64,000 nucleotides of DNA, from assembly GCF_000420825.1 (NCBI RefSeq), contig NZ_ATVR01000007.1, positions 62,001 through 126,000 on the forward strand, read 5' to 3'. The notes under the pieces were generated by a model. The model was not told the origin of the DNA, did not search any database, and saw only the letters and a list, made by a program, of their open reading frames with translations. This DNA is from Butyrivibrio sp. AE2015 (GTDB lineage Bacteria > Bacillota > Clostridia > Lachnospirales > Lachnospiraceae). The position numbers were made by a program, and so were the translations under genes. Below, piece after piece: positions 36,522 through 45,115 of this stretch; within the stretch, counting starts at the first letter, position 1, and each line of letters starts with the position of its first letter.

Positions 36522-36630
36522 ATAGTACGTTGTGAAAATCAGACGGTCCTCTGTTATGATTTAGAGTCGGAAATTCATCTGATTCTGTAATATTACATAT
36601 TAAGAACGTCCATAGAATAGGAGAAAAGAT
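36522..36630 (+). other. rplS 5' leader, possible L19 leader RNA
   Basis: About 100 nt of non-coding leader precede rplS. Complementary pieces (for example ACGTT at its 5' end and AACGT near its 3' end, plus GACGG / CCGTC-like pairing options) suggest a folded RNA. Firmicutes rplS genes can carry an autoregulatory L19 leader; this match is not confirmed by covariance. Confidence 0.35.
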
Positions 36631-36981
36631 ATGAGTACAATTATCGAAGAGCTCGAGAAGGAGCAGCTGAATGCTAACGCACCTCAGTTCAACACTGGTG
36701 ATACTGTAAGAGTACACGCTAAGATTAAAGAAGGAAACCGTGAAAGAGTACAGGTTTTCGAAGGAACTGTTAAGAAGATCCAGGGCGGTAGCAACCGTAC
36801 AACATTCACAGTAAGAAAAGAGTCTTACGGTGTTGGCGTTGAGAAGACTTGGCCACTTCACTCACCTATCGTTGAGAAGGTTGAGGTTATCAGAAGAGGT
36901 AAGGTTAGAAGAGCTAAGCTTAACTACCTTAAGGGTCTCACAGGTAAGAAGGCAAAAGTTAAGGAACTTGTTACCAGATAA
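36631..36981 (+). CDS. rplS: 50S ribosomal protein L19
   Basis: 116 residues, full length: '[19 protein letters not shown]', '[15 protein letters not shown]' and '[13 protein letters not shown]'. AGGAGAAAAG site. Separated from trmD/rimM by about 6.4 kb of nucleoside genes; has its own promoter, leader and terminator. Confidence 0.98.
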   Translation: MSTIIEELEKEQLNANAPQFNTGDTVRVHAKIKEGNRERVQVFEGTVKKIQGGSNRTTFTVRKESYGVGVEKTWPLHSPIVEKVEVIRRGKVRRAKLNYLKGLTGKKAKVKELVTR

Positions 36982-36991
36982 GTTGTTAGTT

Positions 36992-37024
36992 AAAAGGCAG
37001 TTACTTTTTAGTAATTGCCTTTTT
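36992..37024 (+). terminator. intrinsic terminator of rplS
   Basis: 14-bp stem (36992-37005 with 37010-37023, one G-T pair), TTTT loop, then T-run. Confidence 0.88.
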
Positions 37025-37059
37025 CTTTACTTACATTCCATGCCAGACAGAGGATGAAT

Positions 37060-37656
37060 ATGTTCAGGAAGAAAAAAAGAAATCTCTACCTAAATCCCAA
37101 GAAAAAGATAATTACACCCAAAATGCTTCATGAGATTTTTTCATGGCTATTTGTTACAGTAGTAGCCATCTTTTTTGCATTTGTATTTGTAATCGCATTT
37201 GGAATGCAGGTTACTAATATTGGAGATTCCATGACGCCAACACTTGCCAATGGTCAGGTGGTTTTGGTAAACAGGCTACAGTTTAAGATATTGCGACCTT
37301 CTACAGGCGATATCATAGCTTTTTTACCAAATGGCAATGCTAACTCGCATTACTATGTTAAAAGAGTTGTCGCCTCTTCCGGGGACAAAGTTCAGATAAT
37401 TGATGGATATTTATATGTAAACGGTGAAAAAACTGAAGATACAGATGAAATATATGATAAAATGGAAGATGCAGGGATAGCTGCTAATGAGATCAAGCTT
37501 GGAAGCGGCGAATATTTTGTCCTTGGAGATAACAGAAATAGTAGTGAGGACTCAAGAAGTGCCAATATTGGTATTGTTAAGACCAATATGATTATTGGCA
37601 AAGTGTGGTTTAAACTTGCTGGTAACGATAACAGCGGAGGTTTTATTTTAGAATGA
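37060..37656 (+). CDS. lepB: signal peptidase I, first copy
   Basis: 198 residues from the ATG at 37060 with AGAGG six bases upstream; an ATG two codons earlier is possible. Basic N-terminus, one membrane helix ~30-52, then extracytoplasmic catalytic domain: Ser in GDSMTPTL, Lys in YYVKRVVASSGD, and the box 'GDNRNSSEDSR'. It removes signal peptides from secreted proteins such as the giant surface protein in this window. Overlaps rbgA start by four bases. Confidence 0.95.
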   Translation: MFRKKKRNLYLNPKKKIITPKMLHEIFSWLFVTVVAIFFAFVFVIAFGMQVTNIGDSMTPTLANGQVVLVNRLQFKILRPSTGDIIAFLPNGNANSHYYVKRVVASSGDKVQIIDGYLYVNGEKTEDTDEIYDKMEDAGIAANEIKLGSGEYFVLGDNRNSSEDSRSANIGIVKTNMIIGKVWFKLAGNDNSGGFILE

Positions 37657-38534
37657 ATTTGCAATGGTATCCTGGTCATATGACAAAAGCAATCAGAATG
37701 ATGCAGGAAAACATTAAATTGATAGATATTATAATTGAAGTGGTAGACGCCAGAATTCCGGCGGCATCCAGAAACCCTGATATTGATGAGCTTGGTAAAA
37801 ACAAGTTCAGACTTATAGTTTTAAATAAGTCTGATCTGGCCGATAATCAGGTGACTAAAAAATGGAAAGAGTATTATGAAAAACAGGGCCTGTTTGTAAT
37901 GGAGATGAATTCCAAAACAGGTAATGAGGCAGGTAAAGTTAAGGACCTTGTTCAAAAAGCCTGTGCTGAAAAGATAGAAAGAGATAAGAAAAGAGGAATT
38001 GTAGGCAGACCTATAAGAGCGATGGTTGCCGGTATTCCAAATGTTGGTAAGTCGACATTCATAAATAAGCTTGCAGGAAAGGCTTCTGCAAAAACAGGCA
38101 ATAAGCCCGGAGTCACAAAGGGTAAACAGTGGATCACCCTTAGTAAGAGTATGCAGCTTCTAGATACTCCCGGTATTCTGTGGCCTAAGTTTGAGGATGA
38201 GCAAGTGGGGCTTAGACTTGCACTTATTGGTTCAATGAATGATGAGAATCTCGACATTGCTGAGCTTGCCTGTGAACTGATAAAGAAGCTTGAAAAGTTC
38301 TATCCGGAAGCAATTTTTGAAAAATATGGTATTACCAAAGAGCAGCTCACTGAACTTGAGAAGGATCAGTATTCTACTCCTGCAAGCAGAGTTTTATCAG
38401 CAATTGCCATAAACAGAAAGTGCCTTCTTGCAGGTGGTAACCCGGATATCTCAAGAGCGGCAGCGCTTCTTTTGGATGATTTTAGAAACGGAAGACTTGG
38501 CAAAATATCTCTTGAAAGACCAGATGAACAATAA
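37653..38534 (+). CDS. rbgA: ribosome biogenesis GTPase RbgA (YlqF)
   Basis: 293 residues, circularly permuted GTPase: G4 'LNKSD' comes before G1 'GIPNVGKST' and G3 'DTPG'. N-terminal 'QWYPGHMTKAIRMM' is the family signature. It assists late 50S assembly. ATG overlaps the lepB stop; GGAGG lies 13 bp upstream. Confidence 0.97.
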   Translation: MNLQWYPGHMTKAIRMMQENIKLIDIIIEVVDARIPAASRNPDIDELGKNKFRLIVLNKSDLADNQVTKKWKEYYEKQGLFVMEMNSKTGNEAGKVKDLVQKACAEKIERDKKRGIVGRPIRAMVAGIPNVGKSTFINKLAGKASAKTGNKPGVTKGKQWITLSKSMQLLDTPGILWPKFEDEQVGLRLALIGSMNDENLDIAELACELIKKLEKFYPEAIFEKYGITKEQLTELEKDQYSTPASRVLSAIAINRKCLLAGGNPDISRAAALLLDDFRNGRLGKISLERPDEQ

Positions 38535-38558
38535 ACTATAATACGATGGGCGAATGTT

Positions 38559-39092
38559 ATGAAGAAGTTTCTTAAAGAATTATTTAGCACAATAATCTAT
38601 TTAGCAGTCATTTTTCTTTTGACATTTCTATTTATTACCTTTGTTATGCAAAGGACTGAGGTAAGTGGTCAGTCTATGGAGCCAACGCTTCAGGACGGAG
38701 ATTCGCTTCTTATTGAGAAGGTATCTTATAGATTCAGTTCACCAAAGAGGTTTGATATCATAGTATTTCCGTATCAGTACGGCGACAATCAGTTCTTTAT
38801 CAAAAGAATTATTGGTCTTCCGGGCGAGAGTATCAGGATTGACATTGATGGAAACATATATGTGGACGGTGAGATCTTAAAGGAAGGCTATGGCGCAGAA
38901 GTTATACTTGATCCGGGTAGGGCTGAGACGGAAGTTGTCCTTGGCGAAGACGAATATTTCGTCATGGGTGATAACAGAAATCACAGCATGGATAGCAGGG
39001 ATATTTCTGTTGGTAGTATCAATAAAGCTGATATTACGGGCAGAGCCTTCATTCGTATTTTTCCATTTTCTAAATTCGGGAGCATAAACTAA
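38559..39092 (+). CDS. lepB: signal peptidase I, second copy
   Basis: 177 residues: membrane helix ~8-30, catalytic Ser in GQSMEPTL, Lys in FFIKRIIGLPGE, box 'GDNRNHSMDSRD'. The catalytic motifs are those of active type I signal peptidases. Distinct in sequence from the copy 0.9 kb upstream, so not a recent duplication. Its stop overlaps the rnhB start (TAATG). Confidence 0.94.
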   Translation: MKKFLKELFSTIIYLAVIFLLTFLFITFVMQRTEVSGQSMEPTLQDGDSLLIEKVSYRFSSPKRFDIIVFPYQYGDNQFFIKRIIGLPGESIRIDIDGNIYVDGEILKEGYGAEVILDPGRAETEVVLGEDEYFVMGDNRNHSMDSRDISVGSINKADITGRAFIRIFPFSKFGSIN

Positions 39093-39853
39093 TGGGTTCA
39101 ATGACAGATATTAAGGCAGCGTTACAGTTTGCGGCAACAAGGGAAGAGTATGTTTCTTTTATCGAGGAATATTCATCTGATGAGAGGGCAGGCGTAAAAA
39201 AGCTCGTAGAATCAGCTGAAAAGAAATTAAAAGCCCTTGAAAAAGAAATGGCCCGTATAGAAGAGATGAAAAAATATGAGAAAGAATATGCTCATTTGGG
39301 GCCCATTTGCGGAATTGATGAAGTGGGAAGAGGCCCTCTTGCAGGACCTGTCTATACAGCTGCTGTTGTGCTTCCGCCCGATTGCGATATTTTGTATGTT
39401 AATGATTCAAAGAAATTATCCGAAAAAAAGAGAGAAGAGCTTTACGATGTGATCATGGAAAAGGCTCTTGCTGTCAGCATTGGATGTAATTCTCCTGAGA
39501 GAATTGATGAGATCAATATCCTTAATGCTACAAAAGAAGCTATGGTCATGGCTGTAAAGAACCTCAAAGTTAAACCGGCAACTCTTTTGATCGACGCAGT
39601 TCACCTTGATGGTCTTGATGAATATAATCAGGTATCCATCATTAAGGGCGATGCAAAGAGTATCTCCATAGCTGCTGCCAGCATAGTGGCAAAGGTTACA
39701 AGGGACAGGATGATGAAAGAGGAAGCCAAAAAGTATCCTGAATATTTCTTTGATTCAAATAAAGGCTACGGAAGCCAGGACCACATTGAAGCTCTAAAGA
39801 AATATGGTCCTTGTCCAATACACAGAAGGTCGTTTATAGGTAATTTCGTATGA
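39092..39853 (+). CDS. rnhB: ribonuclease HII
   Basis: 253 residues. An N-terminal ~75-residue helical extension is followed by the RNase H fold: 'CGIDEVGRGPLAGPV' (catalytic Asp-Glu), 'NDSKKLSEKKRE', 'IDAVHLDG' and 'KVTRDRMM'. It removes ribonucleotides from DNA. Coupled to lepB upstream and to the FliK-like gene downstream by overlapping codons. Confidence 0.97.
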   Translation: MGSMTDIKAALQFAATREEYVSFIEEYSSDERAGVKKLVESAEKKLKALEKEMARIEEMKKYEKEYAHLGPICGIDEVGRGPLAGPVYTAAVVLPPDCDILYVNDSKKLSEKKREELYDVIMEKALAVSIGCNSPERIDEINILNATKEAMVMAVKNLKVKPATLLIDAVHLDGLDEYNQVSIIKGDAKSISIAAASIVAKVTRDRMMKEEAKKYPEYFFDSNKGYGSQDHIEALKKYGPCPIHRRSFIGNFV

Positions 39854-41562
39854 GTGGTATTTCCAGCGTATCACAATCAAATCAGCCTATAGTTCTGAAT
39901 GGTAGCAGTCTCCAGATTCCACAGGAACAGGGGGAGGCTTTAAACCTGAAAAATGGTGCTGTCATTCAGGGGACTGTTGTGTCTGTAAATGATACCCCTG
40001 ATGGAAAGCTCGTAAATATAAATGTGTCCGGTAATGAAATATCTGCTAAGTTACAGGACGGAATGGACCTTAGAGAAGGCCAGTCCTTGCAGTTTGCAGT
40101 TAAAGGTCTAAGTTCAAGGGCAGTTACCATAATGCCTCTATTTGAGAATACTGCAGCTATGCAGAGCACTATTAAGGCTTTGACAGCTGCCGGACTTGAG
40201 AATACCCCTGAAAATGTTCAGATGGTAAAAGACATGATGGAAGCCGGTCTTCCTATCGATAAAGCATCTTTGCAGGAAATGAGCAAGAATCTAAACTTGT
40301 TCTCTGATTCATCTGTTTCAACTTTGGTTGAGATGAAGAGCCTGAATATCCCAATAAATGAAAATAACATAAATGGTTTTGAAAGCTACAAAAACTATGA
40401 GCATCAGGTAGTAAATGAGATGGAAGATATAATAGAGTCTCTTCCTGATACATATAATGCGCTTGTAGCAGGTGGTGAAGAGGCTAAAGCTCTGAATTTG
40501 TATGGCTCTGTATTAAAGCTCTTCGGGCAGGAAAATGCAGAAAACAATATGGGGCAGGAGATGGATGGCGTTTCGCAAGCAGCTAAAGATGTCACTGGAG
40601 AGGCTGAAGCAGAAAATGGATCTATACAGGGTACCCTCGATTCAGGAAAAGAAATTCTTGATAAAAGCGGAAATACTAACAAAGATCTGGCTCTTTCCTT
40701 AGAAAGCATAAATAAGGAGCCGGGTGCCTTAAAAGAAGAGGCAGTTATAAATAACAAGGCTGTTTCTGATGAGTTCATTGATACGTTAAAAAATCTTGGT
40801 GTTTCGGATAAAAGTATAGATAAACTAATAGCTTCATCTGATTCAAAAGCTCTTTTAAATGAACTTGCAAAAAGCTTTGAAGGTGCTGATCTTACTAATG
40901 TTGTAGAAAATGCAGCATGGAAAAAGCTTTTTGCAAGTGATGAATATAACAAGATCATAAAGAACAATATTTCGGAGCAATGGCTCTTGAAACCATCAGA
41001 GGTTGAGGATAAGGAAAATATCCAGAATTTGTATCAGAGGCTCAATAATCAGGTGAAACACCTTGCTGAAACGGTGAATAACACAGGACTTGCTGAATCA
41101 AAGCTTGGTCAGTCCATTAATAACCTTTCTAATAATCTGGACTTTATGAATCAGCTGAATCAGATGTTTCAATATGTTCAGCTTCCGCTTCAGATGGCGG
41201 GGCAGAACGTGCACGGGGATTTATATGTCTATAGGAACAAGAACAGAAAAATGAGTGAAGACGGATCTGTCAGTGCGGTGCTTCATCTTGATATGGATAA
41301 TCTTGGACCTATTGATGTCTATGTTAAAATGCTTGAAAAAAAGGTTACCACAAACTTTTATGTGGCAGATGATTCAATACTGGATCTTATCAATGACAAT
41401 ATACATATTTTGAATGAGAGACTTGAAAAACGTGGCTATTCCATGAATGTAACACTTAAACTTCAGGATGATATGGACGGCGAGGATGCAGCGGTTGATG
41501 AGATGTTTGATGTTGCAAGAACACCTATATTATCCACAACATCTTTTGATGCGAGGGCATAA
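39850..41562 (+). CDS. FliK-like flagellar hook-length control family protein
   Basis: 570 residues, soluble, Asn/Gln/Ser-rich and low-complexity between ~230 and 420. The C-terminal ~110 residues match a Flg_hook domain: 'LQMAGQNVHGDLYVYRNK', 'AVLHLDMDNLGPIDVYVKM', 'LNERLEKRGYSMNV'. The N-terminal ~90 residues form a small beta-rich unit. FliK proteins measure hook length and switch export specificity; this gene lies outside a flagellar operon, next to an FlhB-tail-like gene. A second, canonical fliK may exist elsewhere. Overlaps rnhB by four bases. Confidence 0.8.
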   Translation: MSGISSVSQSNQPIVLNGSSLQIPQEQGEALNLKNGAVIQGTVVSVNDTPDGKLVNINVSGNEISAKLQDGMDLREGQSLQFAVKGLSSRAVTIMPLFENTAAMQSTIKALTAAGLENTPENVQMVKDMMEAGLPIDKASLQEMSKNLNLFSDSSVSTLVEMKSLNIPINENNINGFESYKNYEHQVVNEMEDIIESLPDTYNALVAGGEEAKALNLYGSVLKLFGQENAENNMGQEMDGVSQAAKDVTGEAEAENGSIQGTLDSGKEILDKSGNTNKDLALSLESINKEPGALKEEAVINNKAVSDEFIDTLKNLGVSDKSIDKLIASSDSKALLNELAKSFEGADLTNVVENAAWKKLFASDEYNKIIKNNISEQWLLKPSEVEDKENIQNLYQRLNNQVKHLAETVNNTGLAESKLGQSINNLSNNLDFMNQLNQMFQYVQLPLQMAGQNVHGDLYVYRNKNRKMSEDGSVSAVLHLDMDNLGPIDVYVKMLEKKVTTNFYVADDSILDLINDNIHILNERLEKRGYSMNVTLKLQDDMDGEDAAVDEMFDVARTPILSTTSFDARA

Positions 41563-41564
41563 AA

Positions 41565-41861
41565 ATGGCTGATGAGAAAAGAGAAAAACAAAAAACTGCC
41601 GTAGCTCTTGCGTACGATCCTAACGAAGACGGAGCGCCAAAAGTCATCGCTTCAGGTAAGGGAGCTCTTGCTGAAAAAATCATAGAGCAGGCAAAAGAGA
41701 ATAAGATTCCTGTTCATGAAGATGACAAGCTTGCAGAGACCTTATCTAAATTGGAAATAGGCGAGATGATACCGCCTGAGCTCTATGAAGTGGTAGCAGA
41801 GATCCTTGTATTTGTTGATGCAATGGACAAGATTAAGGCAAAAGACCGCTCAAGAAAATAA
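41565..41861 (+). CDS. FlhB C-terminal-domain-like protein (FhlB/YlqH type)
   Basis: 98 residues matching only the cytoplasmic tail of FlhB/YscU export switches: 'AVALAYDPNEDGAPKVIASG', 'VHEDDKLAETLSKLEIGEMIPPELYEVVAEIL'. It begins just after where the NPTH autocleavage site would be, so it mimics the cleaved C-terminal fragment. Two bases after the FliK-like gene, as in several Firmicutes. Probable partner in export switching. Confidence 0.9.
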   Translation: MADEKREKQKTAVALAYDPNEDGAPKVIASGKGALAEKIIEQAKENKIPVHEDDKLAETLSKLEIGEMIPPELYEVVAEILVFVDAMDKIKAKDRSRK

Positions 41862-41888
41862 AGTATTTAAAAGGAACAAGAAATAAAA

Positions 41889-42251
41889 GTGAATAAAAGA
41901 ACAACAGGATCTTGGTATGAAGATATGGCTTGTGATTACCTTAAGAGCCAAAATGTAAAGGTCTTAAAAAGAAATTTCAGAGTAAGAAGTGGTGAAATAG
42001 ATATTGTTGCATTTGATGAAGGATATTATAGCTTTATCGAAGTTAAATACAGAAAAAACAATAAATATGGCGGCCCGGAGGCCGCCGTTGGTTTTGCAAA
42101 ACAAAAACAGATATGTAACGTATCAAGGTTTTATATTTCTTTTAACCACATACCTGAAGATGCGCCTGTAAGATATGATGTGATAGCCATAAGCGGAGAA
42201 GAAGGTGCATGTAAGATAAAGTGGTATAAAAATGCCTTTGAGTACATTTAA
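41889..42251 (+). CDS. YraN family (UPF0102) endonuclease-fold protein
   Basis: 120 residues, GTG start with an AAGGAAC site. Restriction-endonuclease-like fold with 'GSWYEDMACDYLKSQN', 'RSGEIDIVAFDEGYYSFIEVKYR' (the D-ExK catalytic set). Role unresolved in the family. Usual neighbour of rnhB in many bacteria. Confidence 0.94.
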   Translation: MNKRTTGSWYEDMACDYLKSQNVKVLKRNFRVRSGEIDIVAFDEGYYSFIEVKYRKNNKYGGPEAAVGFAKQKQICNVSRFYISFNHIPEDAPVRYDVIAISGEEGACKIKWYKNAFEYI

Positions 42252-42255
42252 AACT

Positions 42256-43974
42256 TTAAATACTGTATAGCCATATTGTATATGGCGAAGTCTTACTTTC
42301 ATACTGACCTATTAGCTCTATGCCAAGGTCATCTGCGTTACTTATTTCTATTCTTGAGAAAATATACTTCCCGTTTAACTTTTTGAAAGAATTAACATCA
42401 ATTAAAAGTCTTTTGTCTGTGACATCCTTTGTTCTTACAGGAGACCAGATGGAATCTACAGTTCCTGAATAAATGTAGGCTCTAGCTCCCCATTGATCGT
42501 AATATTCCCTGGCTGACTCTGACTCCTCAAGGGCCGGAGCAATAATGTTTCTAAAAGAATCCTTATAGGACTGATAGTAGTAACTAAGGCATCCATCAAG
42601 AGTAGATATTCCGTTATATGACAATATTGCCGGGTGGAAACCATAGGCAACAGCGTACTCGCCATCATAATCAATATCTTCTTTGATGCTTTCGAATAAG
42701 TCAGCTGAATAGAACTCACCGTATGAAAGGGTTTCTGACTTGTCGTTTTTTATGAGCTGCCAGACGTTGACATATACAGTGTTAAAAAAGTCATTATATA
42801 AAGACTGAGTGCCTAAAACAGAGAGAAGTACAAGGCTTATTACGATAATTGGAAGCTTCTTAAAACGGCCTGATAATCTGATAGTAATTATGACTATTTC
42901 TAAATACCACAAAAATGGATTAAAGAATAATGTTCTGTTAAACTGCCAGCCCTTTAGAGGGGAAAAAATGATCTCAAAAAGACTTCTTATAGGTTTGCAG
43001 TAGTACAGACCATAAATTATGCAGTTAAAAACTATAAAATAGAGAACAAGATTAAATGGATCTGTAAGTAGTTTTTTATAATCTTTATCCTTAATGTGCA
43101 GGAAATTGATCACGAAAAAGGAGATGATCACAATTGGCATTGCCACAAACCTGTGAAGGTCATCGCAGTGGAACATGTTATTTACAAACACATCCTTTAT
43201 GGTTAAAAGAATCTGACCAAAACTGAAATTCTCAATGACCATTTCATCCCTTATTGTCTGTTCGCTACCGGCAAAGATAAGGAGAAAAAGCCTGTATTCG
43301 ATAAGTATGAAAGAAATCGAAATAAGAACTATGCTAATGATAAGCTGCACATTTATCTTTTTATCCTTGATCAGTCTGTAAAGGAAATAGATAAAGATAT
43401 ATCCGATTATGAATGGACCAAAGAATGTGAAATATGACAAAGTAGGATAGAGAAAAAGAAGTATATAATACTTAACCTTTTTTTCTGTCATAACTTTCCT
43501 TAAAAGATAGATGAGCAGAGGGATAGAAGCAAAGGCAAAAGAAAAAGCGGGATAAAGCGGAAGCAGTCCATATATAAAGCTGCCAAGAACTATAGCCCAT
43601 TCATATTTCTTATAATTGTCCTTTAAAACATCTTTTCCAAGAAGAATTCCGGAGAAAGTCGCTATGAAGATCTTTAAAAAGTAACCGATAATATACGCTG
43701 TGAAATTAGGAAAAAGCATATATAAAACGGCATATAAATAAAACTCTGAAAGGAGAAAGTTTCTATCAATTCCTCCAAGCAAAGGTACGGTAACACTATG
43801 CGAAAAGAAAGCATTATTTAGTTTTAAGATCTGGTAATCTGCGATGTGAATATCAAGATTATCGTGAACACCAATATATGTGTGATTTTTTCCTGCAATA
43901 ACGAATGTTATAAGTTCGATAGCAGTAATAAGGATGACAATTCCCCAATACCAGTTTGATTTAATTTTTTTCAT
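42256..43974 (-). CDS. DUF6044-like polytopic membrane protein
   Basis: 572 residues from the ATG ending at 43974, with CGAGGAGAAT upstream on the minus strand; 12 further codons upstream lack a site. About ten hydrophobic helices occupy ~5-400, followed by a soluble ~170-residue C-terminal part. Near the N-terminus 'YIGVHDNLDIHIADY' lies just after the first helix, as in GT-C-like glycosyltransferase or DUF6044 proteins, where an Asp follows the first helix. A role in surface polysaccharide modification is plausible but not shown. It is the only minus-strand gene for several kb and lies 4 bp from the convergent yraN stop. Confidence 0.75.
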   Translation of the reverse strand: MKKIKSNWYWGIVILITAIELITFVIAGKNHTYIGVHDNLDIHIADYQILKLNNAFFSHSVTVPLLGGIDRNFLLSEFYLYAVLYMLFPNFTAYIIGYFLKIFIATFSGILLGKDVLKDNYKKYEWAIVLGSFIYGLLPLYPAFSFAFASIPLLIYLLRKVMTEKKVKYYILLFLYPTLSYFTFFGPFIIGYIFIYFLYRLIKDKKINVQLIISIVLISISFILIEYRLFLLIFAGSEQTIRDEMVIENFSFGQILLTIKDVFVNNMFHCDDLHRFVAMPIVIISFFVINFLHIKDKDYKKLLTDPFNLVLYFIVFNCIIYGLYYCKPIRSLFEIIFSPLKGWQFNRTLFFNPFLWYLEIVIITIRLSGRFKKLPIIVISLVLLSVLGTQSLYNDFFNTVYVNVWQLIKNDKSETLSYGEFYSADLFESIKEDIDYDGEYAVAYGFHPAILSYNGISTLDGCLSYYYQSYKDSFRNIIAPALEESESAREYYDQWGARAYIYSGTVDSIWSPVRTKDVTDKRLLIDVNSFKKLNGKYIFSRIEISNADDLGIELIGQYESKTSPYTIWLYSI

Positions 43975-44099
43975 ATTCTCCTCGAGATATATGTTGTAAT
44001 TAAGAATCAAGGAAAATTATATCATAGCTTTTGAATCATTTACAATTGAGAGGGCGGCATTAAGGTATGAAAGTAAGGCGTCTTGCATGTATGGTAGAG

Positions 44100-44118
44100 T
44101 TTATCAAATTATGATAAA
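44100..44118. promoter_or_regulatory. inverted repeat upstream of pgeF
   Basis: TTTATCA-aatta-TGATAAA, a perfect 7-bp inverted repeat 38 bp before the pgeF ATG, overlapping the probable promoter region. Candidate operator. Confidence 0.4.
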
Positions 44119-44155
44119 GTGTGTAAATACGATAGATACTAAATGAGGAAGAAAA

Positions 44156-45025
44156 ATGACAGATAAGACATTGATCAGATATGGAAAAAAAGTAACTACT
44201 CAGATAAGAGAAAAAAATGGTGTGAAATATATTGTTTTTCCTGAAATTGAAAAACTAGGGTTTGTGGATCATCTTTTTTCTACCAGGATAGGCGGAGTCT
44301 CTACAGGAGATTACGCAACCATGAATTTGAGCTATACGCGTGGAGATGACAAGGAATGCGTGGATGAGAATTATAGAAGGATAGCGCAGGTTTTAGGACA
44401 TGGCAAAGCTTTAGACGACTTCGTTTGTACTTTCCAGACACATACTACCAATATAAGAGTTGTTACAGAAAGTGACAGGGGAAAAGGACCAGCAAGAGTC
44501 AGGGACTACACAGATATCGATGGACTTATCACAAATGTCCCTGGCATTATTCTTGGTACATTTCACGCTGACTGTCCGCCAGTTTATATTGTTGACCCTG
44601 TTAAAAGAGCTATTGGTCTTGTTCATTCAGGTTGGAAGGGAACCCAGGGAGAAATTGGCAAAAAAGCAATTGAGAAAATGAGTGCTACGTATGGCACTAA
44701 GCCTGAGGACTGTGTATGTGCAATAGGGCCGTCAATATGCGGTGAATGTTATGAGATAGGCGAAGATGTAGCTTTGGAATTTGCCAAGGCTTATACTGAA
44801 AAAGAATTGGAGAATAATAAGATATTAGTGCCTTATCCCAATAACAAATACAGATTATATCTATGGAATGCCATAAAGCTTTCTTTGCTAAGGGCAGGAG
44901 TATCGGAACAAAATATAATTGTCACAGATATATGTACAAAGTGTAATCCTGAACTTTTATTTTCACACAGGGTACACGGCGAAAAGCGCGGAAATCTCAT
45001 GGCTTTTTTAACCATTAACGAATAA
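44156..45025 (+). CDS. pgeF: PgeF/YfiH-family purine nucleoside phosphorylase / peptidoglycan editing factor
   Basis: 289 residues, the usual size. Multicopper-polyphenol-oxidase-like fold with zinc ligands: His-Cys in 'FHADCPPVYI' and His in 'HSGWKGTQGEI', plus 'GPSICGECYEIG' and 'HRVHGEKRGN'. Family members act on purine nucleosides or edit peptidoglycan precursors. AGGAAG site. Followed by a two-component system with its own promoter region. Confidence 0.92.
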   Translation: MTDKTLIRYGKKVTTQIREKNGVKYIVFPEIEKLGFVDHLFSTRIGGVSTGDYATMNLSYTRGDDKECVDENYRRIAQVLGHGKALDDFVCTFQTHTTNIRVVTESDRGKGPARVRDYTDIDGLITNVPGIILGTFHADCPPVYIVDPVKRAIGLVHSGWKGTQGEIGKKAIEKMSATYGTKPEDCVCAIGPSICGECYEIGEDVALEFAKAYTEKELENNKILVPYPNNKYRLYLWNAIKLSLLRAGVSEQNIIVTDICTKCNPELLFSHRVHGEKRGNLMAFLTINE

Positions 45026-45030
45026 TCGTT

Positions 45031-45081
45031 AAATTCTTAAGAAATCTTAAGAATTTTCGTAGGTAAATCTTAAGAATTTTC
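45031..45081 (+). promoter_or_regulatory. triple TCTTAAGA repeats before the OmpR-type regulator
   Basis: TCTTAAGA occurs at 45035-45042, 45045-45052 and 45068-45075. The last two lie in an identical 17-base direct repeat (45042-45058 and 45065-45081, core CTTAAGAATTTT). The array is just upstream of the response-regulator start, a typical layout for autoregulation by an OmpR-class protein. Confidence 0.65.
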
Positions 45082-45115
45082 TGATTTAATAGAATTATAA
45101 GATATGGAGCAGAGT

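Noticed and set aside
36520-36861. 113-codon minus-strand open frame across the rplS leader
   Set aside because: Overlaps rplS antisense; no ribosome site and no recognisable protein.
40404-40967. 187-codon minus-strand open frame
   Set aside because: Antisense to the FliK-like gene; arises from its repetitive Glu/Lys/Asn codons.
42272-42288. GCCATAT-tgt-ATATGGC hairpin as terminator between yraN and the membrane-protein gene
   Set aside because: Short stem with no T-run on either side, and it lies within coding sequence.
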